DNA of 64,000 nt from an uncultured Erythrobacter sp. (GTDB taxonomy: Bacteria > Pseudomonadota > Alphaproteobacteria > Sphingomonadales > Sphingomonadaceae): the NCBI GenBank assembly GCA_947499095.1, contig CANMMR010000001.1:124001-188000 (forward strand), read 5' to 3'. Position numbers and translations under genes: made by a program. This document shows, piece by piece, positions 59,464 through 64,000 of this stretch. The notes under the pieces are model-generated. The model searched no databases. It saw only the letters and a list, made by a program, of their open reading frames with translations, and had not been told where the DNA came from. Position 1 is the first letter of the stretch; each line of letters starts with the position of its first letter.

Positions 59464-61248
59464 TCAATGGCGCGCGATGGTGCGCAGGAACTGCTCTCCA
59501 TAGGCCTCGAGCTTCTTCGCCCCGACACCAGGCAAGCAGCCCAGCGCGGCGAGCGATGCCGGACGCTGCGCGGCCATTTCGCGCAAGGTGGCGTCGTGGA
59601 AAATTACATAGGGCGGGACCTGCCCCTCGATCGCCAGATCGCGCCGCAATTCGCGCAGGGCGTCGAACAGCGGATCGCCGACCGGGTTGGGCGTGCTGTC
59701 GCCGCGCCGCCGCGTGCTGCGTTTCGGCGGGACGACGATCTCGACCTCGCTCTCCCCCTTCAGGATCGCGCGCGCCGATCCGCCGAGCGCGAGCCCGCCG
59801 TGCTCGGTTGCCACAAGATCGCCGCGCGCCTGCAAGGCCCGCGCCACCGGCTGGAGCAGGCGCGCATCCTCGCCTTCCACAATACCGAACACGCTCAGCC
59901 GGTCATGCCCGCGCTGGAGCACCCGCTCGTCCTCGCTGCCGGTGAGGACCTTTTGCAGATACCCCATGCCGAAACTCTGGCCCGTGCGGTACACTGCCGA
60001 GAGCAGCTTGCGAGCAAGCTCGGTCACGTCGGTGACCCCGGGTTTCTCGAGGCAGTTGTCGCAATTGCCGCATTCCGCCGGCGGATGCTCGCCGAAATGC
60101 CGCAACAGGACGGCGCGGCGGCACTCGGCGGTTTCGACCAGTCCGGCGAGCGCGTTGAGCCGCGCGATCTCCGCTCCGCGCCGCGCCTCGTCTACCTCGG
60201 CCAGCCGCTGGCGGGCCGTGGCGAAATCGCCAGCGCCCCAGAACATGGTCGCGCGTGCCGGATCGCCATCGCGGCCGGCGCGGCCCGTCTCCTGGTAATA
60301 GCCTTCGATCGACTTGGGCACGCCCACATGCGCGACGAAGCGAACGTCGGGCTTGTCGATCCCCATGCCGAAAGCGACTGTCGCGACGATGACCATCTCC
60401 TCGCTCGCCACGAAGGCGGCCTGGTTGGCGGCGCGGGTCTGCGGGTCTAATCCGGCGTGATAGGGCAGCACCGGCCTGCCCGTCGCCGCGCCCAGCTTCT
60501 CGGCGAGATCCTCGACCTTGCGGCGCGTCGGCGCGTAGACGATGCCAGGCCCCGGCTGCTCGGCCATCAGCGCGGCGAGCTGGCGCACCGGATTGTCGCG
60601 AAGGCGAATGGCGTAACGGATGTTCGGCCGGTCGAAGCCCGCCAGCACGAGCCCGTCTGCGGGAATGCCCAGTTGCGCCATCACGTCGCGACGCGTCTGA
60701 CTGTCGGCAGTGGCGGTCAGCGCGAGGCGCGGAACGTCCGGAAAAGCGTCCATCAATCCGCGCAGCATGCGATAGTCCGGACGGAAATCGTGACCCCATT
60801 CGGAAACGCAATGCGCCTCGTCCACTGCGAACAGGGCGAGCGGGGCGGCGCCCAGAAACTCGCGGAAGGCCGGCTGGCTGGCGCGTTCGGGCGCGACGTA
60901 GAGCAGGTCGAGTTCGCCTGCGCGATAGGCACCCTGCGTTTCGCGCCAGTCGGCATCGGCGCTGGTCAGCGTCGCCGCGCGAATGCCATTGGCGCGCGCG
61001 CTGCGCAACTGGTCGTGCATCAGCGCGATCAGCGGGCTGATGACCACGCAAGTGCCACCCAGCATCGTAGCGGGCAGCTGATAGGTGAGCGACTTGCCCG
61101 CCCCGGTCGGCATGACCGCCAGTGTGGAGTGGCCAGAGAGTACGCGCTCGACCACTTCCGCCTGTCGCCCGCGAAAACCGTCGAAGCCGAAGACGGCTTT
61201 CAGGCGCTCGCGCGCGGAGTCGAGCAGGGGAATGGCGATTTCGACCAT
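59464..61248 (-). CDS. recQ: ATP-dependent DNA helicase RecQ
   Basis: A 594-residue superfamily 2 helicase for recombination repair. Walker A is MPTGAGKS, Walker B/DEAH is AVDEAHCVSEWGHDFRP, followed by VIVATVAFGMGIDKPDVRFV (20 residues). A C4 zinc site (CRRAVLLRHF, CGNCDNC), an RQC winged helix and an HRDC domain (ALRELRRDLA...AAQRPASLAALGCLPGVG) complete it. The ATG at 61248 is standard. It is transcribed towards the SPFH operon, ending 58 bp before that GTG. Confidence 0.96.
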   Translation of the reverse strand: MVEIAIPLLDSARERLKAVFGFDGFRGRQAEVVERVLSGHSTLAVMPTGAGKSLTYQLPATMLGGTCVVISPLIALMHDQLRSARANGIRAATLTSADADWRETQGAYRAGELDLLYVAPERASQPAFREFLGAAPLALFAVDEAHCVSEWGHDFRPDYRMLRGLMDAFPDVPRLALTATADSQTRRDVMAQLGIPADGLVLAGFDRPNIRYAIRLRDNPVRQLAALMAEQPGPGIVYAPTRRKVEDLAEKLGAATGRPVLPYHAGLDPQTRAANQAAFVASEEMVIVATVAFGMGIDKPDVRFVAHVGVPKSIEGYYQETGRAGRDGDPARATMFWGAGDFATARQRLAEVDEARRGAEIARLNALAGLVETAECRRAVLLRHFGEHPPAECGNCDNCLEKPGVTDVTELARKLLSAVYRTGQSFGMGYLQKVLTGSEDERVLQRGHDRLSVFGIVEGEDARLLQPVARALQARGDLVATEHGGLALGGSARAILKGESEVEIVVPPKRSTRRRGDSTPNPVGDPLFDALRELRRDLAIEGQVPPYVIFHDATLREMAAQRPASLAALGCLPGVGAKKLEAYGEQFLRTIARH

Positions 61249-61372
61249 ATCCCCTGATCGCGGCCTGCGGCTTCCGGCGCAAGCGGCGCGCGCGCATTTT
61301 CCCCTTGCCCCGTATGCGGGAGTCGCGCTTTACACCCCGCGACACCCAAAGCTTTTTAGAGGAGACACCACC

Positions 61373-61684
61373 ATGAACCTGCGCATCGCCCTGGCCGCGA
61401 CCGCCACTTTCGCCCTGGCCGCCTGCGGCAGTTCCGAAGACGCATCGACCGAAGCCGAAGCCGACACGGTCGAAATCCCCGCTGACGAGGCGCTGCAGGG
61501 CGTCGATGAAGAGCCGGTGGAAGACCCGGCCGCCATGGAAGCCGACCCGGCCCCTGTCACCACCGCCGGCGATGGCGCCGCCGCCGAAGCGGAAGCCGCC
61601 TCGGTGCAGGAAGCGGGCGATAATGCCGCTGCCACCGCCGAAGCCGCCATGGATGCGATGAGCGAAGACGACTTCGAGAATTGA
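61373..61684 (+). CDS. Acidic small lipoprotein
   Basis: A 103-residue lipoprotein: signal MNLRIALAATATFALAAC with lipobox LAAC. The mature part is very rich in Ala, Glu and Asp (about half of residues) and has a net strongly negative charge. No known domain. It could be a surface charge modifier or a bulk lipoprotein. An SD precedes the ATG at 61373; the longer frame to 61085 lies antisense to recQ and is not coding. Confidence 0.75.
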   Translation: MNLRIALAATATFALAACGSSEDASTEAEADTVEIPADEALQGVDEEPVEDPAAMEADPAPVTTAGDGAAAEAEAASVQEAGDNAAATAEAAMDAMSEDDFEN

Positions 61685-61779
61685 GCTTTCGGCGCGGGGG
61701 TGTGGCACGCCGCACCCCCGCCATGCCGGAGTTACGTAACGTTCTTCGCATGTCGCCCCCAAGCAGCTAAAGCTGCGGT

Positions 61780-61995
61780 ATGATCCGACTCGCCCTCGCG
61801 CTTTGCAGCACCGCCGCCCTCATCGCTTGCTCTGGCGACGAGCCGCAGGACGTGCGGGCAATATCGGCCAGCGAGGCCGAAGCGCTCGACGATGCAGCTT
61901 CGATGATCGACGAGCGTCGCTTGCCGCCCGACGCGCTGGGCGAAGAGGGCGAAGCCGATATGGCAGACACACCGCAGGAGATCCCGACCCAGTGA
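61780..61995 (+). CDS. Small lipoprotein
   Basis: A 71-residue lipoprotein: signal MIRLALALCSTAALIAC, lipobox LIAC. The mature part is short and acidic with no known domain (SASEAEALDDAASMIDERRL). It starts 95 bp after the preceding lipoprotein gene. Its stop overlaps the acyl-CoA dehydrogenase GTG, an unusual partner for a lipoprotein. Confidence 0.7.
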   Translation: MIRLALALCSTAALIACSGDEPQDVRAISASEAEALDDAASMIDERRLPPDALGEEGEADMADTPQEIPTQ

Positions 61996-63182
61996 CCATA
62001 GCAGCAGCCGACAACCCGGGAATGGACCCGGACACCTTCGACCAGTTCCTCGAACAGCTCGACCGCTATGTGCGCGAAAGGCTGATCCCGGCAGAGAAAG
62101 ACGTCATCGAGAACGACGCGCTGCCGCCGGAAATCATCGAAGAGATGAAGGAGATGGGGCTGTTCGGCCTGACCGTGCCGGAAGATTATGGCGGCGCAGG
62201 CCTCAACGTCACGCAATATGCCAAGGTCGTGCAGACCATGGCCTATGCCGCCCCTGCTTTCCGCAGCATCTTCTCGATCAACGTCGGAATGTTCAATTCG
62301 GCGATCAAGAACGGCGGTACGGATGCGCAGAAGGCCGAATGGTGGCCCAGGATCGCCGAAGGCGCGATCGCCTGCTTCGGCCTGACCGAGCCCGGCAGCG
62401 GCTCCGACAGCGCGGCCATGGCGACCTTCGCCAAGCCCGATCCCGACGGCAATGGCTGGATCCTCAACGGTACCAAGCGCTACATTACCAATGCGCCCTA
62501 CGCCGATGTCGGCCTGATCATGGCGCGCACCGAAAAGGACGCGCAGCCCAAGAACGCGCATGTCAGCGCCTTCATCGTGCCGATGGACGCGCCCGGCGTG
62601 TCGGTCGGCAGCCCGGACAAGAAGATGGGCCAGTCGGGCAGCCACATCGCCGACATCATGCTCGACGATGTGCATGTGCCGGGCGACGCCCTGCTGGGCG
62701 GGGAAACGGGCCAGGGCTTCCGCTTCGCCATGATGAGCCTCGACAACGGCCGTATCTCGGTCGGCGCGGCGAGCACCGGCTATGCCCGCCGCGCGCTGGA
62801 CAGTGCGGTCCGCTATGCCAATGAGCGCAAGGCCTTCGGCGAACCGATCGCGAACTTCCAGTTGATCCAGCAGATGCTGTCCGAAAGCTGGACCGAGATT
62901 TACGCCGCCGAAGCGATGATGGCGGACGTCACCGCGCGCGTCGATCGCGGCGAGAACACGGTGAAACACGCTGCCGCCTTCAAGGTTTTCGCCAGCGAGA
63001 TGTGCGGCCGCGTGGTCGACCGGGTGGTGCAGGTCTATGGCGGCGCGGGCTACCTCGCCGAATACGATGCCGAGCGCTTCTTCCGCGATGCGCGCATTTA
63101 TCGCATTTACGAAGGCACGACGCAGATCCTCCAGCTCCAGATCGCCAAGCACATGATGCGGGATTTCGCGAACAGTGTCTGA
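61992..63182 (+). CDS. Acyl-CoA dehydrogenase
   Basis: A 396-residue FAD-dependent acyl-CoA dehydrogenase. The flavin site is CFGLTEPGSGSDSAAM and GWILNGTKRYITNAPYADVG (20 residues); the catalytic base is E374 in RIYRIYEGTTQILQLQIAKH. It starts at a GTG overlapping the small lipoprotein stop. The subgroup (short-, medium- or branched-chain) is not certain. It is followed by palindrome copy 3 and then a CoA-transferase, suggesting an acyl-CoA degradation module. Confidence 0.92.
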   Translation: MTIAAADNPGMDPDTFDQFLEQLDRYVRERLIPAEKDVIENDALPPEIIEEMKEMGLFGLTVPEDYGGAGLNVTQYAKVVQTMAYAAPAFRSIFSINVGMFNSAIKNGGTDAQKAEWWPRIAEGAIACFGLTEPGSGSDSAAMATFAKPDPDGNGWILNGTKRYITNAPYADVGLIMARTEKDAQPKNAHVSAFIVPMDAPGVSVGSPDKKMGQSGSHIADIMLDDVHVPGDALLGGETGQGFRFAMMSLDNGRISVGAASTGYARRALDSAVRYANERKAFGEPIANFQLIQQMLSESWTEIYAAEAMMADVTARVDRGENTVKHAAAFKVFASEMCGRVVDRVVQVYGGAGYLAEYDAERFFRDARIYRIYEGTTQILQLQIAKHMMRDFANSV

Positions 63183-63202
63183 TCGGCTCGCCTGACGGCT
63201 CG

Positions 63203-63285
63203 GCTGTTCCGTCCCGCTCCCCCACCCGGCCTCCCATACAATACCGTGCCGTGGGTGGCCGGGTGGGGGAGCGGGACGGAACAGC
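63203..63285. repeat. Long palindrome, repeat family copy 3
   Basis: A 29-bp perfect inverted repeat (arms 63203-63231 and 63257-63285) with a further 4 bp pairing after one mismatch; the loop is 25 bp. The outer 21 bases are identical to copy 2, and the inner part matches copy 1. It lies 20 bp after the acyl-CoA dehydrogenase stop and 45 bp before the CoA-transferase start. Confidence 0.9.
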
Positions 63286-63330
63286 AAGGGCTGGACGGAT
63301 GTCCAGCCCGCACGCAAAAAGGAATCTCCC

Positions 63331-64000
63331 ATGTACGACTTCCTTTCCGGCCTCTCCGTCCTCGAAATCTCCAGCTTCGTCGCCTCGCCGACGGTCGGCC
63401 TGTACTGCGGACAGTTCGGGGCCGAAGTCATTCGGGTCGACCACAAGGAAGGCGGGCTCGATTACGATCGCTTCATGCTGGCGGACAACGGCCGTTCGCT
63501 GGCGTGGGAGAATCTCAACCGCGCAAAGAAATCGGTCGCGCTGGATCTGCGCAGCGGCGAGGGGCGGGAGCTGTGCGTCGAGCTTGCCAGCGCCGTGGGC
63601 CAATGTGTCACCAATTTGCCGGAAAAGAGCTTCCTCGGCCACGCTGCCATGGCAAAGGCGCGAGAGGACATGATCTCCGTTCGCATCATGGGCTGGCACG
63701 ACGGGCGCCAGGCGATGGATTTCACCGTCAATGCCGCCAGCGGCTATCCGCTGATGACGGGCCCCGCCGACTGGGACCCGGAAACCGCGCCGCCGGTTAA
63801 CCAGCTGATGCCGGCGTGGGACTTTCTGACCGGCGCCTATTGCGCCTTCACCCTGCTCGCGGCGCTGCGCCACCGTGACGCCACCGGCGAAGGCGCCGAG
63901 ATCCGCGTGCCGCTGGGCGACGTCGCCATCGGCACGCTCGCCAATAGCGGCACGATCGCCGAAATGCTGTTCCGCGGCGGCGACCGGGAGCGGCTCGGCA
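63331..64000 (+). CDS. CaiB/BaiF CoA-transferase family protein (partial)
   Basis: Class III CoA-transferase; 223 complete codons are present and the gene runs off the window end. It starts MYDFLSGLSVLEISSFVASP, with GQFGAEVIRVDH as the usual nucleotide-loop region and NLNRAKKSVALDLRSGEGRE. D164 in PAWDFLTG fits the position of the catalytic aspartate. The group moves CoA between carboxylic acids; substrate unknown. A GGAAT Shine-Dalgarno-like sequence precedes the ATG. The downstream half is not visible. Confidence 0.88.
   Translation, partial: MYDFLSGLSVLEISSFVASPTVGLYCGQFGAEVIRVDHKEGGLDYDRFMLADNGRSLAWENLNRAKKSVALDLRSGEGRELCVELASAVGQCVTNLPEKSFLGHAAMAKAREDMISVRIMGWHDGRQAMDFTVNAASGYPLMTGPADWDPETAPPVNQLMPAWDFLTGAYCAFTLLAALRHRDATGEGAEIRVPLGDVAIGTLANSGTIAEMLFRGGDRERLG

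Noticed and set aside
61767..63446. A 559-residue frame antisense to the acyl-CoA dehydrogenase that crosses palindrome copy 3
   Set aside because: It encodes only low-complexity sequence over the palindrome, and the sense gene is clear.

Overview
The window is GC-rich, densely packed chromosomal DNA from an alphaproteobacterium. Sphingomonadales, and probably Erythrobacteraceae, is the best guess. This rests on a UrcA-family peptide, an HWE-type sensor kinase, a GyrB lineage with an acidic Toprim-side insert, a PabB-PabC fusion, a RibBA with a decayed RibB half, and very frequent ATGA/GTGA gene overlaps. It is an inference from family content, not a database match. I see no rRNA, tRNA, CRISPR array, integrase or insertion sequence.

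Layout. 0-9.8 kb: guaA, a 480-bp gene-free but hairpin-rich gap, a UrcA-family secreted peptide, an acyl-CoA synthetase, a ZIP transporter coupled to L-serine dehydratase, gyrB (possibly leaderless) and an AI-2E-type membrane protein. 9.8-15.7 kb: an accessory-looking block transcribed leftwards. It has a phage-like two-gene unit (a small virion-like protein and a large beta-helix spike), a WcaI-like glycosyltransferase broken by a frameshift and a stop codon, a TetR regulator, and a DUF1295 membrane protein coupled to an acyltransferase. 15.7-19.7 kb: a membrane-anchored protein with calcium-type repeats, then a leucine-catabolic set (ivd, mccB) with a barstar-like gene inserted between them. 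19.9-24.2 kb: an HWE kinase and an osmoprotectant ABC transporter with a permease-binding-protein fusion. 24.2-34.9 kb: lgt-midA-DUF2147, an acyl-CoA synthetase coupled to glnD, yggS, a ThiE-like protein and ftsK.

34.9-36.1 kb is the most unusual stretch. Two tandem peptides carry double-glycine (bacteriocin-type) leaders. They are followed by a 72-residue single-helix membrane protein and an 87-residue unknown. The first peptide has a structured 5' leader whose Shine-Dalgarno sequence lies inside a perfect 8-bp helix. No dedicated transporter is nearby. Beyond it come a DUF389 membrane protein, alanine dehydrogenase, a thioesterase coupled to oligopeptidase B, aminopeptidase P, a VOC-cupin pair, a six-EF-hand exported protein next to an OmpR-type two-component system, a HerA-like ATPase, pabBC-rluA-arfB, rpmG, lolA, xth-ribBA-GNAT, psd, a small zinc-finger protein and a second beta-helix protein. 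Last come an SPFH/RHH operon with a striking palindromic operator candidate, recQ, two small lipoproteins, an acyl-CoA dehydrogenase, and a CaiB-type CoA-transferase cut by the window end.

Three long near-identical palindromes (about 51.9, 53.3 and 63.2 kb) form a dispersed repeat family. The main metabolic themes are acyl-CoA and branched-chain amino-acid catabolism (two acyl-CoA synthetases, ivd, mccB, an acyl-CoA dehydrogenase, a CoA-transferase), amino-acid deamination (sdaA, ald), nitrogen sensing (glnD) and housekeeping DNA and RNA functions.
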